Positions 11,666 through 22,984 of a stretch of 64,000 bases of DNA are shown here, one piece after another. Position 1 is the first letter of the stretch. The number at the start of each line of letters is the position of its first letter. Location of the stretch: NCBI GenBank assembly GCA_946807835.1, contig OX327696.1, positions 1,314,501 to 1,378,500 of the forward strand. Reading direction: 5' to 3'. Below the pieces are notes generated by a model. The model searched no databases and was not told where the DNA came from. It worked only from the letters and a program-made list of their open reading frames with translations. Position numbers and translations under genes: made by a program. The stretch is from Ailanthus altissimus. Lineage: Eukaryota > Streptophyta > Magnoliopsida > Sapindales > Simaroubaceae.

Positions 11666-12015
11666 GTAGCTCAGTACTTGGGTTTTTTCTGAGATTAAAG
11701 TGGAATTAGATGCTGCCATTGTTCTTAATGAGATCCTAGCAAAGTCACAAATGGTTCCTGAGCTTAGTTAGATTATACAAGATATTTTGTAGTATTTGAA
11801 CTCATTTAGGTCTGTCAAGATATTGCATGTTACAAAGGAAGCCAACAAGGTTGCCCACGGTTTAGACAAGTTCGTATCAAGTTTGGATTCACATGTTACT
11901 TTGAGGTATGATGTATTCCAAAAATATTAAAAACTCTACTGGAGGATTTTGCTTCATTACTCTTAATTAAGCTCAGTGTATTTTTACTTATAAAAATAAA
12001 TAAATAAATTTTTAT
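11666..12015 (+). mobile_element. LINE 3' end: RNase H C-terminus and A-rich tail
   Basis: F-S-E-I-K-V-E-L-D-A-A-I-V (about 11690) and H-V-T-K-E-A-N-K-V-A-H (about 11826-11858) match the RNase H E-x-D-S and N-x-x-A-H motifs of plant LINEs. A terminal L-E-D-F-A-S-L-L-L-I-K-L (other frame) follows, then A-rich AAAATAAATAAATAAATT near 11994. This closes the LINE that began near 1850. Confidence 0.75.
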
Positions 12016-12730
12016 TAGGTGCGCCATTAGTTTGAGATATAAAAAGTCTCCCATGTACAAGTGGTTGATTGATGAATTAAATTTGATCAAAGAATTTAAA
12101 ATCTACAATTGGCGAATTGATTCACGGATTTACTTTGATAAATCTACTAAAATTCAATCCAGACCAAAAAATTAATATAATAATATTTAAAATAAAATAA
12201 TTTAAAAAAATGTCATTATCTCATTTTTTCTATTATATCAAAAGTCATAAAAATATTAAGCCACAGAATTTGGATAAAACATTTGTTTTTTGTTGCTAAA
12301 TTTAACTTATTTTGGGTGTTAAAATCTTCGTGTCAATTTTTAAATTTTTTAATAGGATTGATGAATTTTAAACTTAATCTCAGATTATTCTCCAACACAT
12401 TTTATTATATAAATTAAGAGAATCGACCATAATACAGAGGGTTTAATCTATTTCAAACTCGAGCAATTTAACTCAATTGACATTTTAAATGAAATTAATG
12501 TCTTTTTATTACAGCTTTGGATCGTATATGGTTTTACAAATGTTTTAGTGGATTAAAGCAAATTGAATTTTTCATTTCCATTGATAAAATTGAATTACAA
12601 AATTACAAATCCGTTTAATAATAGATTAGATAACGTATATATTGATCAGATCTTCGGAATTCAATCCACTATCAACCCCCTAACAGTTATACCAAATCTC
12701 AAGGAATTTTTATATAAAATTTTCCTATGG
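12016..12730. other. Intergenic, A+T-rich, nothing recognised
   Basis: No family or RNA gene recognised. The open frame at 12563-12775 looks like chance. Confidence 0.5.
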
Positions 12731-13376
12731 TTGACTAAGATTATAACTGCACTAAGTTCTCGATCGAAACCATGAATCAAAAAATAAGAACAAGGGTTCT
12801 CGGAACTAGAGGTTTCGATAACGATGTCAACGGTTTTTGGACAAATTCTTTTTATTCTGAGTCACTAATTTTGTTTTATATATATATATATATATATATG
12901 ATTGTTATATAAAAATCTGTCTTTGTCCAAAGACCAAGAGGGTAGCTCGGGTACTAAGCAGAAGATACAAATACTAAACCCCAAAGATTTAATTATAATA
13001 GACAGTTTTTCTTTTAGTTTTTTTTCCTTTAGGTCGACTTTAATAATACGAAAAAAGTTTATTTTAAAAAAAAATAAAAAAATCAGAACATCTTGTCAAG
13101 GCGGAGCCTTAACCTGTTAATATCAACATGAAAAAGAAAGCAACATAAAACGTAAAACAGAAAGCAACGGGATGCATGTTAAAAAAAATAAAAATAAACC
13201 AGAGACGATAGCAAGGCTGAGTCGGCTACCAACTAGAAGATTTTTCTTTTTTATTTTAATGCAAACCCTTTTAGCCATTACAGCTAGCAACGTAAATTAA
13301 TTATTTACAAGGATAATAGAATTGATCTGCAGTTTGGACGATTCTCAATCGATTCGGGTAGAGATGAAAAGATATT
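12731..13376. repeat. Direct duplication, copy A
   Basis: Non-coding block starting TTGACTAAGATTATAACTGC, homologous in the same orientation to 19608-20345. Shared landmarks include AAGTTCTCGATCG, a (TA)n run, AAAAATCTGTCT, CCAAAGACCAAGA and GGTAGCTCGG, the GGATGCATGTTAA region, and CTCAATCGATT near the end. It includes a perfect (TA)n tract at 12879-12899. No function recognised. Confidence 0.85.
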
Positions 13377-13406
13377 GTTGAACTCGTAATTTGGGCGATA
13401 TCGAAG

Positions 13407-13862
13407 TACAAAGAAAATAGTTGCTGTTTGGTAAGTAAGAAAATAACAGAGAAAATTAGAAGAAAGAAAAGGAATCAAATTTTGTATTTCATTGATTTTC
13501 TGTAATCGTACAAATTTAAGAAGCTATTAATGCTCCTTTTATAGTTACAAGAATGAGTGATACACGTGTCAAGCAACCCATGAATCATTCTAACAAACTC
13601 AACACTTTTAACAACTTTTGGTGGGAACTTATATTTTCTGAAAATGCACCCTTTGGAGACTTCTCAACTCTGTATTTCCTTGCCACATCAGCTAATATTA
13701 CATGAACATTAGCACCAGAAAATATAGCTAATCACATTTTACAACTTAGCTAAGCTCGAGCCTGATAACAGTAATGTCTATTTATTAACTTTTGCATTAT
13801 ACCATTCAATCAATTGAACCTTTGTTCAGCACTATTGAACTTAATTAAGCTCAATTCAACAT
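13407..13862 (-). mobile_element. 3' LTR of second copia element
   Basis: About 456 bp. It matches 18392-18629 and 19028-19101 in direct orientation (AATAGTTGCTGTTTGG start; ATGCACCCTTTGGAGACTTC inside). A minus-strand polypurine tract (GTTTGAGGGGGAAA, 13871-13884) lies just beyond the right boundary. The left end is placed where the two copies begin to align; the TG terminus seems mutated. Confidence 0.8.
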
Positions 13863-13884
13863 ATTATTTGATTTCCCCCTCAAA

Positions 13885-16800
13885 CTAAAGGTCAAGATGA
13901 GACATTGAACTTGGATTGAAATACTATAAAACTATCAAAAGATAAAAGGTTTTGTCAAAATATCAATAACCTGATCAAAGCTTGGTACATATCTCACCTC
14001 AATTTGATGATATTTTAATTTTTTTCTCCATATAAAATGGATGTCCAATTCAGTATGCTTCATCCAAGAATGAAACGTTAGATTTTGTACTAATGGTTAG
14101 GCACTTTATCACATTAAAGAAGAGAAATAACATTGGAGCACATTTGAAGTTCTTGAACCAAAGAACTTTAGTACAAGTTAAGGCTAAAGACCTACACTCT
14201 CCCTCTGTACTTGATCAAGACACAACCCCTTGCTTTTTAGAAGGCTAAGAAATCAGGTTATGATCAAGATAAATACAGTACCCTCTAATAGACCTTCTGT
14301 CAATGGGATTATTGTCCCAATCTTTATTAGTATATCCAACAAGTTTATTATCACCGGTGTTGGTAAATTTAAGGCAATAATTTGTAGTTGCCTTCATATA
14401 TCTTGAGACCCTTTTACAAGATTGCCAATACTGAGTAGTTAGTTAAGGCAAAAACTAACTTAGCTTATACACAACAAAGACTAATTCGTGTCTTGTTAAT
14501 TTTATGTATTAAAGGGCACCAACAATACTTCTATACTTAGTTGCATCTACAAATTGATCACCAATAATTACAATGAGCTTCTGACTATACACCATAGAAG
14601 TATTGCACCCTTTATAGTTCATCATATCAAATTTCTTGAGTGAACCATGAACATATTTTGTTTAAGACAAATGGAAACCTAAGTCTGTGGACTTGACCTC
14701 AATATCATAGAAGTAATTCATCTTTTCTAGATCTTTCAAAGCAAAGTTGGTACTAAGATGATGAATAAATTGCTCAAGCATGTATGACTCATGACCTGTA
14801 ACTAAGATGTCATTAACAAATACTAAAACAAGAATTAATTTATTAGACACATTTTTAATGAACAAGATGTATTTGACTTATAATTTTTTAAGCCTTATTG
14901 AACAAGGCTGACTTTAACTTATCAAACTAGATTTTTAGAGCTTGTTTTAAACCATAAAGAGCCTTTTGTAATTTACAAACATAAAAGGGGTGATTTTGAT
15001 CAATGAACCCAACAAACTGTCTCATATACATTGCTTCATTTAAGTGTCCATTCAAAAAAATATTGTTAACATCAATTTGCCTAATAATCCACTTGTTTCA
15101 TCACTGCAAAACTCAACACATCCCTTACTATAGAAGGTTTTATAACAAGACTAAAGGTGTTAAAGTAATCAACATTTAGAGTTTAAAATCCTTTTGCAAT
15201 TAGCCTTACTTTGTACTTTGCTATTGTTCCATCTGGATTATGTTTCAATCTAAATACTCATTTATTATAAATCACCTTGTAAGCTTCAGATTCTGGAACA
15301 AGAACCTATGTATCATTCTTAATAAGTGATGTATATTCTTCATTCATTGCTAAACTCCATTTTGCACTTTGTAAAGCCTTAACCACTATTCATAGTTTGT
15401 ATCTAAGCTTGCTATAGAGCTTAAGAAGATTTATGGCTTATGTATGCTTGCTTTTGATCTAGTCCTCATAGGGTGTATTAAAGAAGTGTTCTATGTTTGT
15501 TGATTAGTAGGTTAATATTAAGTGACTGGATGGAGATTGTTTGTTGATGATGAGTATGAGTTATGTTGAGATTGTGTCATTTTGGTTTAAAGTGTATGCT
15601 GTGGAGATAGATTGTTTTGATATGAAATGATCAGTTAGTGTTGCGTTTAAAACAAGTTCTGCAGTGACTGTTAATGGATTTGTTATGAAAGACTTTACTC
15701 CCTCTGATGATGTTGTGAAAGTATATGTGTCTATATGTTTAGTTGAAGGTATAAAATCAAGAAAATAGGACTTAGAATTGGCTAAGGAAAGAGTTCAGCA
15801 TATGGAAAAAAATTTCATTAAATGTGATATGCTTGGCAACATAGATTTTTTCAGTAGGATGTAAACATCTATAACCCTTATAGTCTGAACTATAACTCAA
15901 GAAAACGCATTTATCAATATGAAATTTGAGTTTATTTAAAAATAAGGTCTAAGGTATAGAAAATAAGTAAAACCAAACACCCTTAGGAAAGAATAATCAG
16001 GCTTATAACTAAACAACTTCTCAAATGGTGACTTATTGTTACAAATAGTTATTGTTAACCTATTTATTAGATATGAAGCAGTGTTGAATGCATCCCACCA
16101 AAAAATGAGAGGCATTAAGGCTTGTGAAAGCAATGACAGGCCTATTTCAACCAAGTGTCTGTGTTTTCTCTCAATAACTCCATTTTAATAATGTGTACGT
16201 GGACAAAGGTGTCTAAATTGAATAGCTTCTTGCTTTAAGAATGATGTAAATGATCTAAATTTCCCTCTCTAGTTAGATTGAAGAATTTTGATGTTTAAAT
16301 CCAATTATTTTTCAACAAAGACTTTGCAAGTTTTTAAAGATATCGAAGGCTTCACATTTTGCTCTTATGGGGAATAACTAATTAAATCTAGTAAAATCAT
16401 CAACAAAATTAAGATAATATTTATATCCTTCAAGAGTTGTAACAGATGAGGGTCCCCAAACATCAGTATATACAAGTTTTAAGGGTTTTCTTGTCTTAAT
16501 TCAAGTACAAGGAAAATGCAATCTATGTAATTTGCCCATTTGGCATGAATCATAAAACTCAAGTTGTATTTCTTTTTTCTTTATTGAGAAATGATTATAA
16601 GAACTGATTATGCCCTTTAAAACAAAAAGACTTAGATGTCCAAGCCATCTATGCCATAAGTTGTAGTCATAAATATTTTGTAAACTTGAAACTAAGATAA
16701 AAGGATTACAAGGTAATGTGTTTAACTTGAGACTATTTATACCAACATGTGAATCAACTGTACAAGACTGATTATTATTATGAAACAATGTGCATCAAGA

Positions 16801-18391
16801 TAACAAACTGATAACATGAACAATTGATGAGTATTTAACAATAATTCTAATACAAATGACTGAGCATATTTAGAAATTTTTTTATCTTTAAAAGGCATTG
16901 ACAGAGTCTATAAAGTCCTTTCACAGCAATACCCCCGAGTAGCACCTTCCTTGTCTTCTTGTCCTTAACAAAACACATATGATGGTGAAATTCAATAAGA
17001 ATATCATAATTACTTATCAACTTTGATACACTTATTAAGTTTTTAGTTATAGAAGGCACAAAGAGTAAATTGTTTAGAACTAAACCATTATCAGACTAGA
17101 TTAAAGCCAAATATGTCCAGTAAGTATAATTTGTAAATAACATCCATTACCAATCATAAGTTGCTGGTTACTTGTATATTCAGCCTTAACTGCAAGATTG
17201 TTTATGTCATTGGTCAAATGATGTGTAGCTCCAGAATCTAAGTATCAATTTTGATCTATTTAACCCTCTTGAGCATTATAAGTTGCAATATATTTTGACC
17301 TACATCCTATCACTCCAGATAAACCTCTTAGTCCTTGATAGTTAAATTTTTATGAGTTATTTCCACTATAACCACCGAGATTTCTAAGCTCATAATCCTT
17401 ATAGTATTTGTAGTAGCATTTAGATGTAAGATGGTCCTTGTTTCTCAAATATCTGACAGATTAATTTCTAAAAACTTCCTCTACCAAACTGATTGTTGAA
17501 CTTGCCTCCAAATTGACTTTGATTTTGACTCCTACCTCTAGCTTGCCGATTTTCTCTTCTAAAGTTATTAAAGTTCCCATTATTAATGCCAATATTACCA
17601 TAAACAAAGCTACCATATGCATTACTTCCTCTACCAATTCTATTAAAACCTCTTACACCATTAAAACCTCATCTTTTTGCTTCTTTCTGAGCATAATTTG
17701 CTGTAAAATTAGAGTGATCTAAACTTTTATTTTCACAGTTTTGTAAGACTCTTCTTTTTTAGTTAAGAGCATTGCATACACTTTATTTAGGTTGATTAAT
17801 CCTAAACTAGTGATCAGTACCACTATTAGATCATAACTAGCATTCACTCCATTAATTAGATATTCTATAAACTCCTTATCTTTTACTGGACAACCAACAG
17901 TGGTAAGCTCATAAATCAAGCTCTTAACCTTTAAGAAATATTATGACATCGAGAGTGACCATTTGCTAATAGTTGCTAGTTTCTTTTTTTAATTAAACTG
18001 GCCAAGCCTTAGACTCAAATCCAAATTGCTTTTCAACTAATAACCAAAGATCCCTATATGTTTTGCTAGAAATCACAAGACTAAGTATTGACTCATGAAT
18101 GGTAGAAAGCAACCAACCCAATAGGGATTGATCCTGTCTCATTCACAGCTCATAAGCTAAATCCTCTTCTTGAGCTTGACCTGGAGCTTTCTTTTTGCTA
18201 TTAATGAAATCTTTGAGCCTATTTCCTCTAATGGAAACCAGTACTTGTGAGTGCCAAACTACATAATTTATTGTTGTGAGTTTCATAATTGAAGGAAAGG
18301 AGAAGGTTGTGGTTATGAAAGGATTTGTGTTTGCAGAAGTGTAATTAGTGCTAGAAATGTTGGCATTAGCTAGAAATGGCTTTGATACCAT
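13885..18391 (-). pseudogene. Second copia gag-pol relic
   Basis: Minus-strand pieces in copia order: gag (18391-17719; G-R-L-K-D-F-I-type core is seen as G-N-R-L-K-D-F-I); protease Y-L-D-S-G-A-T-H-H near 17250-17220; GAG-pre-integrase/zinc region H-R-W-L-G-H...C-Q-M-G-K (16788-16501); integrase core (about 16490-15936); RT (about 15400-14660) with F-V-N-D where Y-V-D-D is expected (near 14820); RNase H remnants to about 13900. Many stops and frameshifts throughout, so this copy is older than the 4791-10219 element. The first Met of the gag frame overlaps the primer site, so the true start may lie downstream. Confidence 0.88.
18379..18391 (-). other. Primer binding site of second copia element
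   Basis: Minus strand ATGGTATCAAAGC matches the initiator Met-tRNA primer site (TGGTATCAGAGC) with one change and abuts the 5' LTR start at 18392. Confidence 0.75.
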
Positions 18392-18610
18392 ATAAATAAA
18401 ATAGTTGCTGTTTGGAAAGTAAGAAAATAATAGAGAAAATTAGAAGCATAGAAAGAATCAAACTCTATATTTCATTGATTTTCTCTAATTGTACAAACTC
18501 ATAGAAGCTACTAATGCTTTTTTTATAGTTACAAGAATGAATGATCGTACACGTGTCAAGCAATTCATGAATCACTCTAACAAAACTCTTAACAAACTCA
18601 GCATTTTAAC

Positions 18611-18629
18611 AACTTTTGGCAAGAACTTA
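18611..18629. repeat. Target duplication, left copy (retroposon in LTR)
   Basis: AACTTTTGGCAAGAACTTA, repeated at 19028-19046 with one mismatch. The 19-bp length is typical of LINE-machinery insertion. Confidence 0.85.
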
Positions 18630-19027
18630 GCATTTTAACTTGCTGCTGTGCCGACCACCACGAGGCGAAGTATTTTTTTTCCATTTAAAATATTCCTCCT
18701 ATTTAAGTTAGTTTTAATTTTAGGCAATAATAATCTCTCCCTTGTATAAAAGATCTGTATCTCCCTCCTATGTGAAGTTTGTTATTCCTTTCTTCAAAAA
18801 TGTTTGTTATCCATTTTTTCGGAAAGGTCTGTTATCCCTTTCTTTTGAAAGGTCCGTATTTGTTCTTACCCGGTTTAGTTATGACTGTTACTCTTTATTA
18901 CAAGAGTCTTGATTTAGGTGATCTCGAAATATATTATCCTATCTTGATATTCCTTTGATCTGTGTATCAAAGGTATTTGATATAATATCTTAATGATATA
19001 AAATGAAATTATTTTCTAAAAAAAAAT
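18630..19027 (+). mobile_element. 398-bp polyadenylated retroposon
   Basis: Lies between 19-bp target duplications inside the copia LTR and ends in an A run (19017-19026). The final ~240 bp (GGTCCGTATTTGTTCTTACC to ATTATTTTCTAAAAAAAA) match, in reverse orientation, 24110-24370 at the tail of a 1.56-kb retroposon. No RT or clear Pol III promoter was seen. It may be a SINE-like element or a 5'-truncated LINE. Confidence 0.82.
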
Positions 19028-19144
19028 AACTTTTGGCAGGAACTTATATACTTTTGAAAATGCACCCTTTGGAGACTTCTGCACAACTCTGTATTTCCTT
19101 GCATTATTTAGTTTGAGCAATTATTTAATTTTGGTATTTGTTAA

Positions 19145-19446
19145 TGTTAGAGACTTGTCTTTAATACTAATATTGGGCCTTCACCTATCAGCTTAAACTT
19201 TTGAGTTGAGTAATAAACTAATATAGTATCAGAGCCAAGATCTTAAGTTCGAGCTTCTATATCTTTGTTTTCAGTTAATTTCTAGTTTATTGGCTTTCTT
19301 GGTTTCTTAGAGACGGGGATTCACCTGATTCAGACTTACTCGAATTCACGTTTCATGTGAAGGAGACTGTTAAAGACTTATCTTTAATACTAATATTAGA
19401 CCTTCACCTATCGGCTTAAACTTTTGGGTTGAGTGGTAAACTAATA
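19145..19446 (+). mobile_element. Complete miniature LTR element (TRIM), 302 bp
   Basis: Two 79-bp direct repeats (19145-19223 and 19368-19446) start TGTTA and end CTAATA. Just after the first lies TAGTATCAGAGCC (19224-19236), an initiator Met-tRNA primer site with one mismatch; just before the second lies the purine-rich GTGAAGGAGAC (19358-19367). Flanks GTTAA (19140-19144) and ATTAA (19447-19451) look like a 5-bp target duplication with one change. The 144-bp interior codes for nothing evident. Known TRIMs usually have LTRs of about 100-250 bp, so this one is at or below the lower limit. Confidence 0.82.
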
Positions 19447-19607
19447 ATTAATATTTAGTAGGATATTATCATAGTTATTATACAAATTAAAAGAAAATAT
19501 ATGTAATTTAAACATCAAATTAAGAGAACATATATGTCATTTAAATGACAAATTAATTTTTTTAAAAAAATTAAATAATAAAACGACCAATTATAATTTT
19601 CCGATTG

Positions 19608-20345
19608 TTGACTAAGAATATAACTGCACTAAGTTCTCGATCGGAACCATGGATCAGAAAATAAGAAAATAAGTTTTTGGAGCTAGAGGATTTTGGACAA
19701 TTTGTTTTTATAATTCTCGTTCACTAATTTTCTTATATATATATAATTTCTATATAAAAATCTGTCTCTCTCCAAAGACCAAGAAGGTAGCTCGGCTACG
19801 GAGCAGAAGATACAAATACTAAACATTTTTTTAATAAAATAAATAAATAAATAAAAGAATATCTTCTCGGGGCTAAGGGACATACGGAGCCTTAACCTGT
19901 TAATATCAAAATGAAAAACAAAGCAACATAAAATGTAAGACAGAAAGCAACGAGATGCATGTTAAGAAAATAAAAATAAACCAAAGAGACCAGCAAGGCT
20001 GATTCTGCTGCCAACAAGAAGATTTATTTTAATGTAACGCAAACCCATGTAGCCATTATAGCTGGCAAAGTAAATATATTATTTAGAAGGATAATATAAT
20101 TGATCAAGAGTTTTGGACTATTATTTACAAGCCAACAAATTAAATTTTTATTTCAACAAAAAACAATATTTAATTTAATTTTAGGTTTTTAGCACATGAT
20201 GGCAGATGCACAAGAACTCTTAAAGAACAATAAATGTAATCAAAGGATTGTACAATAAAATTATAATGGTTCAATTCTGCAGGAGACATATTAATCTTTA
20301 TCTGATATTTGGACGATTTCTCAATCGATTAGTGATGAAAAGATA
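19608..20345. repeat. Direct duplication, copy B
   Basis: Homologous to 12731-13376 in the same orientation but with about 200 bp extra (about 20105-20305) before the shared CTCAATCGATTAG end. Non-coding, many indels. Confidence 0.82.
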
Positions 20346-21453
20346 CAAATATCAAATTAGTTCCAAAATATAATTTAAGAAATATTTAATTCCACAAAAT
20401 TGTCGATCATTTATATCAAATAAATCCTTTCATCCTTCTCGTCAAGAATGTTTTAACACATGCCCCTCGATTTATTAGAAGGAAGCTTCAAGATCAAATA
20501 AGTCCACGTGGTTCAAATTGTGTCTCGTGGATGTTCGAAGGACATAAGTTTGCAGGAGCTCGCTTTAGTCTTCGAGCTGTTGTTATGAACTTATGAGTAA
20601 ATTCATTTTTTAAAAAAATCGATTTATAAAAACAATTAAAAAGGAGAATTCGGGAAGTGAACTCATTAAAATTATCATTTTTCTTAACTGTATAAGTGAA
20701 ATCGGTATCATTAAATGCGATAAACCAAATGTATCTATTGAGTTGAGGTCCCAAAGGCTGTCTGCCACATGAAGCAAACGGAATAGAAAAAGAAACAAAT
20801 AAAATAGTCTGAATTATGGGCACAAATCCCTAAGCGCGTCATTTAGATAAAAATGGTGAACTTCAAGAAAATATTTGATTTTTTTAATTAAAGATCAACC
20901 TCTTATATTTGTGCCTTCTTAACACACGGGCAAGTTACTCTATAGCCTAGAGTGACATGATCGATCTTAGTTTAGAATTTTTATTAGAAGATTTTTTTTT
21001 TTTTTGTAATTTTTCTCTTTCAAATAGGTAATGTTATACATTAATTCTTATATGATTTTAGTTCTAATATTTTAGCTCCTTTAAAATAGATTTAAGTCTT
21101 TTATAGGCAAAAACTTTATATATCTTGAACCAAATGTTCAATTACTTTGCTAAAATCCTATTTTAAATGGGCATCTTTTTGTTAACATCGAAGGGTTTGT
21201 TTTTCTTCCTGTCCAATTCTCAACGAACCAACAAATTCATTTACAGAAAAATTAAATTAAAATTAAACATAATGGTGGCCAACATTGAATTAGGGCCATA
21301 AGAGGTCTGGAATTATGATACACTAAATTATTATAGATGCACTAGGTGTATGTACACATAATATCTGTATATTAAGAATAGTGCTAAAATTGATAGTGAT
21401 TGTTATTTTTAAGTTAATCATTTTATATATATATATATATATAAAAAGCGATT
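20346..21453. other. Intergenic, A+T-rich
   Basis: Non-coding; frames at 20494-20823 look spurious. A (TA)n run sits at 21425-21442. Nothing else recognised. Confidence 0.5.
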
Positions 21454-21617
21454 ATTAAAGTGATTGTTATAGAATATAGGCTCAGTTAAGTTCGATTGAG
21501 TTCTTCAAAGTTTTGCATTTTCATTTGAGTTCGACTCTTTTTCTTTTAAGTGGTGCAAAAATATTAATAAATATTATAATTCTTCTTTTAAAAATAAAAA
21601 TTAAAGTGATTGTTATA
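21454..21617 (+). mobile_element. Short SINE-like insertion with perfect 18-bp duplications
   Basis: ATTAAAGTGATTGTTATA occurs at 21454-21471 and 21600-21617. The 128 bp between begin GAATATAGGCTCAGTTAAG and end in an A-rich tail. GGCTCAGTTAAG (~21479) resembles a Pol III box A (TRGCNNARYNGG type) and GAGTTCGACTC (21527-21537) a box B (GGTTCGANTCC). The features suit a tRNA-derived SINE, very short for the class. Perfect duplications suggest a fairly young insertion. Confidence 0.75.
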
Positions 21618-21959
21618 AGGAAGAATATTGAATGTTATGAGAACGTACGATTTTATACAAGATAAAAGTATGGTCGTTGTAGATCTTTTTAATAAGAAGA
21701 AAATCCTGGGTAAATAAGATATACACAAAATATACATAACTTCTTACAAAAATACGAACTTATAATATGCAAATGACGGTATCATTGACACCCAAAAGTT
21801 CTTAGAACTTATAATCAGGTTCCTTAACAAACAACCTTGCAAAAGGCGATTTCATATTTATGACAGATGAAGGCAATCAATTAATAATAAAAATGACAGT
21901 AAGGAAAGCATCAACCTAATAACATAGCAGCATATTTGTATGAAAAAGTAAACTCAAAC
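21618..21959. other. Intergenic, nothing recognised
   Basis: A+T-rich sequence without recognisable domain or repeat boundary; possibly the far end of the copia relic that follows. Confidence 0.4.
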
Positions 21960-22984
21960 CTGTCACGTGTTGATGTTTTCTTTTAGCTCACACCATTTTA
22001 ATCCGGAGCATTGGGACACGAGTATTGTTGAATTCGACACATTTGTTGAGATGCTCTTTAAAACCATATGATGTGAAGTCACCTTTATTGTCACCTTGAA
22101 ATATTTTAATTAATTTATCAAAATGATTCTCAACCTGCTTTTAAAACTTAGGAAAACAATCAAAGAAATCTGATTTTATCCTTAATGGAAACATCTATGT
22201 ATAACTAGTTGAATCGTTAATAAAAGTTTCATAATAGCGAAATTTTTGTTTAGAAAAAATTGGGTCAGAACATCATAAGTCATAATGAATCTTTAATAAA
22301 TTCAGTAACACAGGAATTATCAATCATGAGTTGGCCTACGAATAATAAATTCTTTTTCAGTTCAAGAACAACTAAAACATATTTTAGATTGAGGTTGCTA
22401 GCACTAGCTTTTAGCTTGGTATTTCAAAAATGGCAAAATTTCAGATTTTCTCTGTTTCCTACCATTATAGCATCATTACCCTTATAAGTTTTGAGTTTAA
22501 GAATCTAACCTGGGTCATTGGTCATATGAGTTATTGCTTTCGAGTTTTATAAAATTTCAAATCTCATTCTTCATCGATATTTATAACGGCCAATGCTTGT
22601 GGTATCTCCTTAACTTGTGGTGTATTTTCATATCCATGCCAACACTCATCAGCCATGTGTTTTCTTCTATGGTAGATTTAGAAGATTACATTTTCTTTCT
22701 TCTATTGAGTTTCCATTTATTTTTTACTATGTGATTTGCTAGTGTTGTTATTGTTATTTTCTTTTCCAACAAGAGTAAAGCCACAACCTTTAGAGTTAAA
22801 GTATCTACCACGATTTCCTCTGCCTATACCCCTTTTTGGTTGAAGAATGCTGGAGCGTGATCATTAGAGTTCTTATTCTCCTCTTCTAGACTAGCTAAGT
22901 TTCGTACATTGTTTTCAATAGCCTTGAAAAGTTGTTTAAAGGTAGGATATGGCAGCATAGTATAGTCTCTCATTAGTAATAAAA
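21960..22984 (-). pseudogene. Third copia relic: integrase to zinc-knuckle region
   Basis: Minus-strand translation between about 22230 and 21985 gives Y-E-T-F-I-N-D-S-T-S-Y-T-W-M-F-P-L then K-S-D-F-F-D and H-F-D-K-L-I-K-I-F-Q-G-D, matching the copia integrase core FxxFIDDxSRYTWxYPL...KxFQSDxGGE. 22260-22960 holds GAG-pre-integrase/protease remnants with many stops. Its gag lies beyond a small LTR element at 23515-23900. Confidence 0.75.

Larger units (their letters stand above)
18392..19101 (-). mobile_element. 5' LTR of second copia element, split and truncated
   Basis: Direct repeat of 13407-13862 for its first part (to 18629), interrupted by a 398-bp retroposon, then resuming 19028-19101. 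The last ~190 bp found in the other LTR are absent here, so this copy is also truncated. Confidence 0.82.

Noticed and set aside
12879..12899. (TA)n tracts here and at 21425, 41398 and 42030
   Set aside because: Ordinary simple repeats in plant DNA; no structural signal beyond that.
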